The notes under the pieces: generated by a model
The model's database searches: none
What the model saw: only the letters and a program-made list of their open reading frames with translations
Told to the model about the DNA's origin: nothing
Shown here: positions 12,185 through 21,493 of the stretch, one piece after another
Position numbering within the stretch: the stretch's first letter is position 1
How the letters are laid out: each line of letters begins with the position of its first letter
Translations under genes and position numbers: made by a program
From: an uncultured Microbacteriaceae bacterium
GTDB lineage: Bacteria; Actinomycetota; Actinomycetes; Actinomycetales; Microbacteriaceae
Reading direction: 5' to 3'
NCBI GenBank assembly: GCA_903915075.1
Contig: CAIWRM010000189.1
Span: 1 to 36,859, forward strand
DNA: 36,859 nt

Positions 12185-12853
12185 TTAGCGCGCATGGTGG
12201 TGCTCACTCGCGGCGTGACGCAGCGCGTCAATGGCAACACCGGGATCTGCATGACCGAATACGCTCGATCCGGCAACGAAAGTGTCAGCACCGGCAGCAG
12301 CAGCCTGAACGATTGTCTGCTCCGTGACTCCCCCGTCTACCTGCAACCACACGTCACAGCCCTTGGCCGAGATGGCCTGAGTGAGTTGAGCAAGCTTGGG
12401 CAACACAGACGGGATAAATGCCTGGCCACCGAAACCGGGTTCGACCGTCATGACGAGAATTTGATCAAACTCGTCCACAATCTCAAGAAGCGCGTCCACC
12501 GGCGTATCGGGCTTGACGGCAACGCCGGCACGAGATCCGCGATCTCGTAGCGCGCGCGCCACTGCTACTGCGTCTTGGGCCGCCTCGAGGTGAAAAGTCA
12601 CCGAGAACACACCTAGTTCGGCGTACCCGGGAGCCCAGCGATCCGGATCCGCAATCATGAGGTGAACATCCAGCGGGACGGGAGATGTGTCGTTAATTCG
12701 CTGGACCATCTGCGGACCAAAGGTGAGATTGGGCACGAAGTGGTTGTCCATCACATCGACATGAGCGTAGTCCGCGTTGCCAATGAGTGCGAGGTCACGC
12801 TGCATATTGACGAAGTCAGCAGACAGGATGCTCGGATTAATGCGGACGCCCAT
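12185..12853 (-). CDS. rpe: Ribulose-phosphate 3-epimerase
   Basis: ATG at 12853: MGVRINPSILSADFVNMQRDLALIGNADYAHVDVMDNHFVPNLTFGP; MTVEPGFGGQAF. The track start (13018) runs into the upstream gene. Confidence 0.96.
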   Translation of the reverse strand: MGVRINPSILSADFVNMQRDLALIGNADYAHVDVMDNHFVPNLTFGPQMVQRINDTSPVPLDVHLMIADPDRWAPGYAELGVFSVTFHLEAAQDAVAVARALRDRGSRAGVAVKPDTPVDALLEIVDEFDQILVMTVEPGFGGQAFIPSVLPKLAQLTQAISAKGCDVWLQVDGGVTEQTIVQAAAAGADTFVAGSSVFGHADPGVAIDALRHAASEHHHAR

Positions 12854-12863
12854 GGTGACGAGC

Positions 12864-14243
12864 CTACTTTGCGGACCGCTCAAAGATGCTGATGAACATG
12901 GCGTCGGTGTCGTTGATGTGGGGCCAGAGTTGCACGAAGGGAGCATCATCGGAGACAGTAACTCCACCGTGTGTGACGTCGCGGATGATGGGGGCCACTG
13001 CCACCGGCGCAAAGTCACTCCTCCCAGTCATCACCCGGGACAACACCTCGGTCGTCTCGCTCAGGGACGGCGTACACGTGACGTAGGCGAGCAATCCTCC
13101 GGGAGCCACAACATGACACGCGGCTTCGAGCAACTGCTGTTGCAGCACCACGAGGTCGGCAACGTCTGCCGGAGAGCGTCGCCAGCGTGCCTCGGGGCGT
13201 CGTCGCAGCGCGCCGAGCCCGGAACACGGGGCATCGACCAAAACCCGATCGAAACGCTCCACTGAGGCGACATACGAGCGACCATCATTCACGGTGACGT
13301 GCGCGTCGGGGAAAGGCGCAAGTGCTTGGCGCACCAGTTTGGCTCGATGCTCACTGACTTCGTTAGCCACGAGGTGCGCGCCCGATCTTTCTGCCAGTGC
13401 CGCCAGCAGCGCCGCTTTGCCTCCGGGGCCGGCACACAGGTCGAGCCAGTTCTCCTCCGGCGCGGCCTCCCGCGCACCCCAGAGCGCCAACGCCGCGAGC
13501 TGAGAACCCACATCTTGCACGCGAATCTGCCCGCCTGATTGCGTGACGATCGCGCCGGGATCTCCACGCAGGAGGTTGAACGAGAACGGTGTGCGTTCGT
13601 CGACCTCGAGTGCGTCATCTAAGGACGCGCTCGCTGCGGCGTGCCGGGCATCAGCATCTCGTGCAATCCGCAGGTCGACCAGTGACACGGTGGCTGCGTC
13701 GTTGTTCGCGCGCAGCAGTGCTTCAATCTCGCCGGCGTAACCCCGCTCTGCCAAGGCACGGGAGAGATCATCAACAATCCACGACGGATGCGAGAACTGC
13801 ACGGCCAAGCGCTCGGTAGCGGAGAGTGAGTCGGGAGCAACCCTCTCAATCCACTCATCGGAATCACGTTCCGTGATGCGCCGCATCACGGCGTTGACGA
13901 ATCCCGCCGACTTGGCCATCTGGACGCTCCGTGCCAGATTGACTGATTCGCTCACCACGGCGTGGGCGGGCGTGTGCAGGTGAATCCACTGATGAGATCC
14001 CAGGCGCAGAACGTCCAGAACGGCAGAATCAATCTGATCGAGGTCTCGTTGAGCGGCAGACTCAATCACGGCGTCGTAGAGTCCTTGCATGCGTAACGTG
14101 CCGTAGACGAGCTCGGTGACAAAACCCGCGTCTGACCGAGACAACCCGGCTTCCCGGAGCGCCACCGGTGTGACGAGATTCGCATACGCGTCGTTCTCGT
14201 GGACGTCACGTAGAACGCGCCACGCCACTCCTCGTGCGTTCAC
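12864..14243 (-). CDS. rsmB: 16S rRNA (cytosine-967-C5)-methyltransferase (RsmB/Sun/NOP family)
   Basis: NusB-like N-terminus, WLDLCAGPGGKAALLAALA, VLVDAPCSGLGALRRRPEARW, LAYVTCTPSLSETTEVL. Confidence 0.93.
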   Translation of the reverse strand: MNARGVAWRVLRDVHENDAYANLVTPVALREAGLSRSDAGFVTELVYGTLRMQGLYDAVIESAAQRDLDQIDSAVLDVLRLGSHQWIHLHTPAHAVVSESVNLARSVQMAKSAGFVNAVMRRITERDSDEWIERVAPDSLSATERLAVQFSHPSWIVDDLSRALAERGYAGEIEALLRANNDAATVSLVDLRIARDADARHAAASASLDDALEVDERTPFSFNLLRGDPGAIVTQSGGQIRVQDVGSQLAALALWGAREAAPEENWLDLCAGPGGKAALLAALAERSGAHLVANEVSEHRAKLVRQALAPFPDAHVTVNDGRSYVASVERFDRVLVDAPCSGLGALRRRPEARWRRSPADVADLVVLQQQLLEAACHVVAPGGLLAYVTCTPSLSETTEVLSRVMTGRSDFAPVAVAPIIRDVTHGGVTVSDDAPFVQLWPHINDTDAMFISIFERSAK

Positions 14244-15160
14244 TCAGACACCACAACGACGCGAGAATCCTGGATTCCCCGGAGCCACTCTGATGCCGTC
14301 ATCTCGCGCTTGCCCGCCGGTACAACGCGGACGAGTGTGAGGGCCCCCGACGACAGACCCAACAGAACGTTTCCCTCGTGGTCGGTAATCACGCCGGCCT
14401 CACAATCCGCGACAGTCGAGCGCTCCGCGGCCGAAATCTTGACGCGTCCCACCGACGTTTCGATCCACGCACCCGGTTCGGGGGTGACCGCACGGAAAAC
14501 GTTAAACACTGCCGATGCATCCGACGTGACGTTGAGTCGACCATCCTGATTTGTCAGTTTGGGCGCGAACGTTGGCGTGCCGGACTGCACAACAGCATGG
14601 AGCGTTCCTGCTTCGATGCCGTCCAGCACGCGCACAACCTGCTTGGCGCCGACATCTGCAAGGTTCATCAAGACATCCCCGCTGGTTGCCTCCGGCACGA
14701 CGCTGTGATTCTGCAGGTCAAAGATTGGCCCTGCATCCATGCGCTCGACCAGTTGAAAAACAGAGGTAGCAATTTCTGTCTCGCCCGCCAAGAGGGCTCG
14801 CTGCACCGGTGCTGCGCCGCGGAAGCGTGGCAGGTCGCTGAAGTGCAGGTTGATCCACCCTCGCGTGGGAACCGCCAGCATTTGTGCGTCGAGGAGTGCG
14901 CCGTAGGCCACAATGACGCCGATGTCCGCCGACCAGCCCGAAATCTCGTTGACTGTGTCGTCGTCCGGGCGATTCGAGGTGACAACCGGGATGCCGCGTT
15001 CATCAGCCCACGCGCCAACAGGCGACCGGGTCAACGTTCGCGCTCTGCCCACGGGTGCATCGTGGCGGGTGAGAATTCCCACAACGTCGTGGGGCGAGGA
15101 ATCGAGCGCGCGAAGAGTTGGCAGTGCCACCTCTGGCGTTCCCGCAAAAATCACGCGCAT
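14240..15160 (-). CDS. fmt: Methionyl-tRNA formyltransferase
   Basis: MRVIFAGTPEVALPTLRAL, GWINLHFSDLPRFRGAAPVQRALLAGETE motifs. Confidence 0.97.
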   Translation of the reverse strand: MRVIFAGTPEVALPTLRALDSSPHDVVGILTRHDAPVGRARTLTRSPVGAWADERGIPVVTSNRPDDDTVNEISGWSADIGVIVAYGALLDAQMLAVPTRGWINLHFSDLPRFRGAAPVQRALLAGETEIATSVFQLVERMDAGPIFDLQNHSVVPEATSGDVLMNLADVGAKQVVRVLDGIEAGTLHAVVQSGTPTFAPKLTNQDGRLNVTSDASAVFNVFRAVTPEPGAWIETSVGRVKISAAERSTVADCEAGVITDHEGNVLLGLSSGALTLVRVVPAGKREMTASEWLRGIQDSRVVVVSE

Positions 15161-15178
15161 CGCGACACTCCGTTCCCG

Positions 15179-17113
15179 TTAGCCAACATGCCCGCCGTCG
15201 TAGGCGTCGTCGAGGCGCACCCTGAGAGAGGGCGTCGATCCGGGACGCTTGCGAGCCGCCGCGGCAGCTACAACACTGGCACGAAGACTGTGCGTCACGT
15301 CACTGCCACGCGCGTACGAGAACAATACGGTCGCCCTGACCTGACCTTCGCCATCTGGCATGGGTCCCAGGATGGAGTACACGCCATCCGTGGGGAGGGC
15401 GTCGAGAGCACGTGCGACGACCTGTGCGTGTCCCGTCACGTGCGCCATTCGGGAAGAAGGCGGCAGGTGAAGTTGTGAACGTTGCTCCACTTCGGTTCCC
15501 ATGTAATCGGACCATGACCGCGACCCAAGAACCGCACCGAGCCGAACTCCGGCGCCCTGAACGAAAACGCGCCCCGAGGGACCACAGCAGGCTATGGCGT
15601 GCGCCCAGAGGCGCAGGGCGTTTTCCACAACACGCATCTTGTCACTGTAGAGCTGTCGGTCGGCGTCCACGATGATGACCGTCGAATATCCACCGGGACA
15701 AAAGGGCTCGGCGCCGGGTGTCGCCACAACAATCTGCGGAGTCTGCTCGATTCCTGTCACGATTCGCTCGCCGTCGCTGACCACAATCGGCACATTCGGA
15801 AAACTTTTGCCGATCATGTCAGCCGTCCACGTACTCCCCGGAGCGACGTCGGTGATCTCGTGCGATCCGCACGATGAGCACGTGATGTCCGTGGCCAGGC
15901 GGCCACACCACCGACAGTCGGGAACGGCCCCTCGCGACGACCGACGCAATGGTCCGCCACACGCGGTGCACGCTGACCGTTCGCGACAGCTTGCGCAGAC
16001 GCTCAGTTGCGAGAATCCGGGTCGCGGCACCTGAATGAGCACAGGAGCTTGTGTCACGGCCTTCGCGGCCCACTGCCACGCCACGGCCGGAATCGAACCT
16101 GACCGCCCCGGAGACTCGTCGTCAAGTGGAATCACCTTCGGACCGGGTCGCTCAGAGAGGTCGACGTGAGAAAGCCAGTCGATGTTAGTGAGCCGTGTGA
16201 CGTGGGCTGAGGGACTGAGAGATAGGAAGGCCAGCATTCCGCCCTCCTGCTGGTGCCTCAGCAACCCGATGTCACGAGGATGGGCATACGGTGCCATGGG
16301 TTCGTCGAGCACAGGATCTGCGTCGTCCCATATGACGAAAGCACCGAGACGGGCCACGGGAGCGTAGGCGGCACTGCGGCTCCCCACAACAATCACCGCG
16401 TCGCCGCGGACGCATCTGAGGTAGTTGATCCAGCGCACCGCCGGCTCGACCTCGGCATCCAATCGACAGACGAGGTCGCCCAAGCCATCGGCCTCGAGGT
16501 CGGCAACCACGCGAGCGACATCGCGGAAGTCCGGAACAATCAGGATTGCGGAGGTCTCGGAAGCAACGGCATTCCTCGATATTTGGGCCATCAGGACCGA
16601 CCAGGCGGTGGTCGGCTGCGAGCCGGCATTCATTGCCTGCGCCATTGGAACGGTCACTGCAAGACGCGCGTCCGCCTCGGCTTGTTGGGCCACACCTGAG
16701 ATTTTTCGAGCAGCCACCGGCTCTGGGTTCACGATCGGTTGAGCCGCAAACGCCTTCTCGGCCCGCACGTATCGGCGCGGAAGTGCCAGACGCAGCACGT
16801 CGGCTGCAGTGCCCACCTGCCTGTCTGCCACAGCTCGCGCTAGGTCGAACAACCTCCGGGGCAGAATGGGGATTGCGCTCACCACGTCACTGACATCAGA
16901 GAGTCGTCCCGCGTAGTCCGAGCCTGTCGCAATCTCGACAACGTAAGCGAGCCTCTGGCGCCCACTTGTGCGCAACGGTACGCGCACGAGACTTCCCTCA
17001 GACACGGACTCTGCCAGCTGGGGCGGAATGCGGTAGTCGAGGAGCCGATCCAGCTGGGGCAGCGGAGAATCGAGCAAGACCCGCGCCACAGACAACACGG
17101 GGACGTTAGTCAC
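15179..17113 (-). CDS. priA: Primosomal protein N' (PriA-like), apparently degenerate helicase
   Basis: [38 protein letters not shown]-terminus, Zn-binding Cys cluster [44 protein letters not shown], and position between metK and fmt. No GxxGSGKT Walker A. Confidence 0.85.
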   Translation of the reverse strand: MTNVPVLSVARVLLDSPLPQLDRLLDYRIPPQLAESVSEGSLVRVPLRTSGRQRLAYVVEIATGSDYAGRLSDVSDVVSAIPILPRRLFDLARAVADRQVGTAADVLRLALPRRYVRAEKAFAAQPIVNPEPVAARKISGVAQQAEADARLAVTVPMAQAMNAGSQPTTAWSVLMAQISRNAVASETSAILIVPDFRDVARVVADLEADGLGDLVCRLDAEVEPAVRWINYLRCVRGDAVIVVGSRSAAYAPVARLGAFVIWDDADPVLDEPMAPYAHPRDIGLLRHQQEGGMLAFLSLSPSAHVTRLTNIDWLSHVDLSERPGPKVIPLDDESPGRSGSIPAVAWQWAAKAVTQAPVLIQVPRPGFSQLSVCASCRERSACTACGGPLRRSSRGAVPDCRWCGRLATDITCSSCGSHEITDVAPGSTWTADMIGKSFPNVPIVVSDGERIVTGIEQTPQIVVATPGAEPFCPGGYSTVIIVDADRQLYSDKMRVVENALRLWAHAIACCGPSGRVFVQGAGVRLGAVLGSRSWSDYMGTEVEQRSQLHLPPSSRMAHVTGHAQVVARALDALPTDGVYSILGPMPDGEGQVRATVLFSYARGSDVTHSLRASVVAAAAARKRPGSTPSLRVRLDDAYDGGHVG

Positions 17114-18264
17114 AGACCGACTGCAGACCGCAGATCGTCAACGCGGTCGAGGCTTTCCCAGGTAAAGCCCGCGCCCTCACGTCCAAAGTGACCGTAGGCC
17201 GCCGTTTCCGCGTAGCGCGGCTTGAGAAGATCGAGATCGCGGATCAACGCCGCGGGGCGGAAATCGAACACCTCTCGGATTGCCGATTCAATTTTCTCAG
17301 GCGCAACATGGTGCGTTTCGAACGTCTCGACATAAACACCCACTGGCTGCGCGACACCGATGGCGTAGGCGATTTGGAGCTCGATTCGATCGGCAAGTCC
17401 AGCGGCCACGGCGTTCTTGGCAGCCCAGCGCATAGCGTATGCCGCGCTGCGGTCAACCTTGGACGGGTCTTTGCCGCTGAAGGCACCACCACCGTGTCTG
17501 CTTGACCCTCCGTAGGTGTCGACGATGATCTTTCGCCCGGTCAAACCGGCGTCTGCCCCGGGCCCGCCCTCGACGAACTTGCCCATGTGGTTAATGAAGA
17601 GGCGCGGCGCGGAGTGTTCAATGTCGATGGTGCCCAAGACGGGCTCAATGACATGAGCGGCGATCTCAGCGCGCAGGGTGTCGAGGTCGATGTCGGCAAG
17701 GTGCTGTGAACTCACCACAACGGCGTCGATGCTGCGTGGAGTGTTGCCCTCGTAGCCAATGGTCACCTGGGTCTTGCCGTCGGGGCCGAGGTAAGGCAGC
17801 TGGCCGGACTTGCGGACCTCGGCCAAACGCTCAGCAAGGCGATGCGCCAGCCAAATGGGAAGGGGCATGAAATTCTGCGTTTCGTTCGAGGCGTAGCCGA
17901 ACATGATTCCCTGATCTCCAGCGCCTTGATCCGACGCGTTAAACACACCCTCGGCGATGTCCGGAGATTGTGCCCCAAGTGAAACGGAGACACCGCAGTT
18001 GGCTCCGTCAAAACCAAACTGGTGGTTGCCGTAGCCGATCCGGGTCAGGGTTTGTCGCACGAGTGCCGGAATCTCAACGTACGCCTCGGTGGTTACTTCG
18101 CCCACCACGTGCACCAGGCCACGCGTCACAACGGTTTCGACGGCTACTCGCGAGGCCGGATCGACAGTGAGAAGGGCGTCGAGGATGGTGTCGGAAATCT
18201 GGTCACACACTTTGTCGGGATGACCCTCGGTTACCGACTCAGAAGAAAATAGACGAATGGACAT
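17110..18264 (-). CDS. metK: S-adenosylmethionine synthetase
   Basis: [53 protein letters not shown]. Confidence 0.98.
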   Translation of the reverse strand: MSIRLFSSESVTEGHPDKVCDQISDTILDALLTVDPASRVAVETVVTRGLVHVVGEVTTEAYVEIPALVRQTLTRIGYGNHQFGFDGANCGVSVSLGAQSPDIAEGVFNASDQGAGDQGIMFGYASNETQNFMPLPIWLAHRLAERLAEVRKSGQLPYLGPDGKTQVTIGYEGNTPRSIDAVVVSSQHLADIDLDTLRAEIAAHVIEPVLGTIDIEHSAPRLFINHMGKFVEGGPGADAGLTGRKIIVDTYGGSSRHGGGAFSGKDPSKVDRSAAYAMRWAAKNAVAAGLADRIELQIAYAIGVAQPVGVYVETFETHHVAPEKIESAIREVFDFRPAALIRDLDLLKPRYAETAAYGHFGREGAGFTWESLDRVDDLRSAVGL

Positions 18265-18282
18265 AACGACTCCCGTTTGTGG

Positions 18283-19494
18283 CTATTTGCTTCGCAGTTG
18301 AGTAACTACATCAAGAATACTTTGCGCGACTGACAGCTTTTCTCCACTGCTGCGGCCCAGCTCTCGCCCGTCGCCCGAGACGATAATCACATCGTTGTCT
18401 ACCGACCCAATGCCGCGCCCTGGGCCCACGCGGTTAGCAACAATCGCCGCCGCGCCCTTCGACGATGCTTTCTGGCGCGCGAGTGCCAGGAGTTCGGTGT
18501 CATCCTCGGCCGTCTCCGCAGCGAACCCGATGACGAGACAGCGCGGGTGACGGGACGCCTCGGCGAGAATGTCGGGGTTCGCCACCAGTTCAATACTTGG
18601 ATTCTGACCGAGAGTTGTCTTCTTGAGCTTTCTTTCGGAAACGACCGCAGCTCGATAGTCGGCGACAGCCGCCGCCATGATGAGCACGTCGGTCTGGTCG
18701 AGCTGACCCAGGACGGCACTGTGCATTTCTGCTGCCGTGCCGGCAAAAGTAACCGGCATACCCGAAGGTGGCTCGATATCCATATAGCCGGAGACAAAGT
18801 GAACGGACGCGCCACGCACACGAGCCGCCTCGGCAAGGGCAACAGCCTGTCTTCCCGACGACGTATTGCCAATGAACCTTACCGGGTCGAGCTGCTCACG
18901 TGTTCCACCGCCGGTGATGAGGACGCGAACCCCATCGAGATCACGCTCGCTTCGGCCAACCGCTGCGTAGGTTGCCGAAACGATGCTGTGCACCTCGGCC
19001 ATGCGACCGACTCCCACATCGCTACCGGTGAGTGCCCCACTTGCCGGATCGACGACCACGACTCCCCGTTGGCGAAGCACGGCGACATTGTGAACGGTGG
19101 CCGCGTTCTGCCACATCTCGGTGTGCATTGCCGGCGCCACGATGAGGGGGCCCCGGCGTGCCAGAACAGTGTTTCCCAAAAGATCCGGTGCGAGTCCCGC
19201 AACAATGCTGGCAAGCGTGTGGGCGGTAGCCGGAGCTATCACAACGGCATCCGCGTTCTGCCCGAGCGATACATGACGCACGTGTGACACGTCGTCGTAG
19301 AGGGCGTCGTAGACCGGATTGTGACTGATGGCTTCGAGAGTTGACTTGCCGACGAACTCATAGGCCGCAGACGTGGCCACCACCTGAACGTCGTGCCCGT
19401 CGAGAACGAACGCACGGATGGCGCCAACGGCCTTGTACGCCGCGATACCACCACTAACGCCTACGACGAGGCGCAGACGCGAGGCCTCCGGCAC
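18283..19494 (-). CDS. coaBC: Bifunctional phosphopantothenoylcysteine decarboxylase / phosphopantothenate-cysteine ligase
   Basis: VVGVSGGIAAYKA, IAPATAHTLA, APAMHTEMW, ITGGGTREQLDPVRFIGNTSSGRQ; start appears to be GTG. Confidence 0.97.
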   Translation of the reverse strand: MPEASRLRLVVGVSGGIAAYKAVGAIRAFVLDGHDVQVVATSAAYEFVGKSTLEAISHNPVYDALYDDVSHVRHVSLGQNADAVVIAPATAHTLASIVAGLAPDLLGNTVLARRGPLIVAPAMHTEMWQNAATVHNVAVLRQRGVVVVDPASGALTGSDVGVGRMAEVHSIVSATYAAVGRSERDLDGVRVLITGGGTREQLDPVRFIGNTSSGRQAVALAEAARVRGASVHFVSGYMDIEPPSGMPVTFAGTAAEMHSAVLGQLDQTDVLIMAAAVADYRAAVVSERKLKKTTLGQNPSIELVANPDILAEASRHPRCLVIGFAAETAEDDTELLALARQKASSKGAAAIVANRVGPGRGIGSVDNDVIIVSGDGRELGRSSGEKLSVAQSILDVVTQLRSK

Positions 19495-19497
19495 GAG

Positions 19498-19755
19498 CTA
19501 CTCCGCAGGAACGGTGAGAGTGAGCTTGTTCTCGTTGATTTCGCGCAACGCGACGGTGAGAGGTTTGTCATCAATGTTGGAGTCGACCAGCGGACCAACA
19601 TTGTCGAACAGGCTTCCGTCGTGAAGGTCGGAGTAGTAGTCGTTAATCTGACGCGCGCGCTTAGCGGCGAAGATCACGAGAGCGTACTTTGAGTCGACCT
19701 TGGCAAGCAGGTCGTCGATGGGCGGATTGATGATGCCCTGAAGTTTGGTGGCCAT
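19498..19755 (-). CDS. rpoZ: DNA-directed RNA polymerase omega subunit
   Basis: [49 protein letters not shown]. Confidence 0.96.
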   Translation of the reverse strand: MATKLQGIINPPIDDLLAKVDSKYALVIFAAKRARQINDYYSDLHDGSLFDNVGPLVDSNIDDKPLTVALREINENKLTLTVPAE

Positions 19756-19758
19756 GAA

Positions 19759-20655
19759 TTACTCCTGACTGATTCCCATCAATTCTAGGACGAAATGAAC
19801 AGCGTCGCTGACGTCATCGTTGACAACACAGACATCGAAGCGGTTGGCCAGAGAAAGTTCGTGTTCAGCGGTCGTCAATCGTCGCTTCTGCTGGTGCTCA
19901 TCTTCGGTGCCGCGCCCGGCGAGTCGGTCGACGAGGGCGTCCCACGATGGTGGCAATAGAAAGACCAGGCGGATCTCGGGCATTGCCTCTTTGACGCTCA
20001 TTGCCCCCTGAACATCAATCTCCAGGAGCACGGGTTTGCCGGCGTCGATAGCGTCTTCAACCGGTTGTCGCGGGGTGCCGTATCGATGTTCGCCGTGGAC
20101 CTGAGCCCATTCGAGCAATTCGGAGTGTGACACCATGCGGTCGAACTCAGCCTCAGAGACGAAGAAATAGTGCTCCCCGTCTATCTCTCCGGGGCGAGGC
20201 GGACGCGTCGTTGCCGAGATGGAGACGAACGTGTCGGGTCGGTGCACGCGGACTCCACTGGCAACAGTTCCCTTTCCCACGCCCGATGGCCCAGCGAGCA
20301 CAATCGGGATGAGTGCTCGTGGTGGATCAGTGTGCCCGGCGCGCTGAGCGAGAAAACCGACGAGCTCTTTGCGCTGCCGACGCCCTAAGAAACCGAGTCG
20401 CTTTCGGTCCGAAATCGCCAAGACCTCGAGCGTGCGAGCTACCTTTCCCGCCCCCAGACCGCGCAGGCACGAAAGAAACTCGGGAACGCGAAGTCCGGCC
20501 TCAAACGATGACGGATCGGCACTGGCCACCGCCACGACGTCGATCGGACTCCGTCTGCCGTCGCGCAGCGATGCCTTTACCTGCGCGCGACCTCGGCGGG
20601 CACGCAAGGCGGCCGCTGTTCCAGCGGCACTGTCAACGGTTGGTGGATTAGACAA
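19759..20655 (-). CDS. gmk: Guanylate kinase with N-terminal actinobacterial integration host factor (mIHF)-like domain, in-frame fusion
   Basis: N-terminal ~100 aa AAALRARRGRAQVKASLRDGRRSPIDVVAVA...VPEFLSCLRGLGAGKVARTLEVLAISDRKRLGFLGRRQRKELVGFL resembles mIHF; then guanylate kinase PIVLAGPSGVGKGTVASGV, SISATTRPPRPGEIDGEHYFFV, LLEIDVQGAMSVKEAMPEIRLVFLLPPS. Probable TTG start at 20655 (LSNPPTVD...) overlapping the pyrF stop; the track start at 20745 lies deep in pyrF. Confidence 0.92.
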   Translation of the reverse strand: MSNPPTVDSAAGTAAALRARRGRAQVKASLRDGRRSPIDVVAVASADPSSFEAGLRVPEFLSCLRGLGAGKVARTLEVLAISDRKRLGFLGRRQRKELVGFLAQRAGHTDPPRALIPIVLAGPSGVGKGTVASGVRVHRPDTFVSISATTRPPRPGEIDGEHYFFVSEAEFDRMVSHSELLEWAQVHGEHRYGTPRQPVEDAIDAGKPVLLEIDVQGAMSVKEAMPEIRLVFLLPPSWDALVDRLAGRGTEDEHQQKRRLTTAEHELSLANRFDVCVVNDDVSDAVHFVLELMGISQE

Positions 20656-21493
20656 AGGCGTCCGCGACCTCGTTTGCCTCCCGACGCACGGCGTCTGCAA
20701 CGCCGTCGCGACCGGACTCGAGAATACTGCGGGACTGAGCAACAATCAGCGTCGATGATGCCTTGCCAAATCGTGATCGCGCATCTCGAACCGACGCACC
20801 CTGCGCGCCGAAACCGGGAGCCAAAATGGGCATGCCCTGAAGGTCGGCGTCGCTCAGGCCATACGCGCCGATGTCGGTGCTTGCACCAATCACGACGCCG
20901 ATGCTCGACACGGCATCCGGCGAAGTGTCTGCCCGTGCAAGTTCACGCACCGACCTGACGACGTGGGCAGATACGGACTCGGCCGAATCGGTGAGCCGCG
21001 CGGACTGAATGGTGACTGCTTCGGGATTCGATGTCACGCCCAGCACGAAGAGGCCCCGCTCATTCGCCTCGGCTATGTCGACCATACCCTCGAGTGAGGC
21101 TACGCCCAGGTACGGCGCGACCGTGAGTGCGTCACTCGCGAGGCTAGATTCGGGTGAAAGCCAGGCACTCGCGTAGCCGTCCATTGTGCTGCCAATGTCG
21201 CCGCGCTTGGCATCGGCAATCACAAGAACCTCAGCGTCGCGGGCTCGAGCTAACAGGGTTTCGAGAGCCGCAAACCCTGAAGAGCCAAAGCGCTCAAAGA
21301 AGGAGACCTGTGGCTTGATGATGCCCGCTACTCCAACACAGGCGTCGAGAACGCGAAGACTGAACTCGCGCGCACCCACCGCTGAGTGCTCGAGTTCCCA
21401 GATGTCGAGCAGGTAGTCGTGTGGATCAATGCCCACGCAGAGGTGGCCGTAACGTTGCCAGCTATCGCTCAGCCGGTCACCAAACGAGGTCAT
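20648..21493 (-). CDS. pyrF: Orotidine-5'-phosphate decarboxylase
   Basis: [48 protein letters not shown] overlap with carB stop. Confidence 0.96.
   Translation of the reverse strand: MTSFGDRLSDSWQRYGHLCVGIDPHDYLLDIWELEHSAVGAREFSLRVLDACVGVAGIIKPQVSFFERFGSSGFAALETLLARARDAEVLVIADAKRGDIGSTMDGYASAWLSPESSLASDALTVAPYLGVASLEGMVDIAEANERGLFVLGVTSNPEAVTIQSARLTDSAESVSAHVVRSVRELARADTSPDAVSSIGVVIGASTDIGAYGLSDADLQGMPILAPGFGAQGASVRDARSRFGKASSTLIVAQSRSILESGRDGVADAVRREANEVADAFV

Noticed and set aside
18265-18282. SAM riboswitch upstream of metK
   Set aside because: Only 18 nt separate coaBC and metK; no aptamer can fit.
20656-20745. ORF-track N-terminal extension of gmk ([19 protein letters not shown]...)
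   Set aside because: Lies entirely inside pyrF in another frame. The TTG at 20655 beside the pyrF stop gives a protein that begins at the mIHF-like region.
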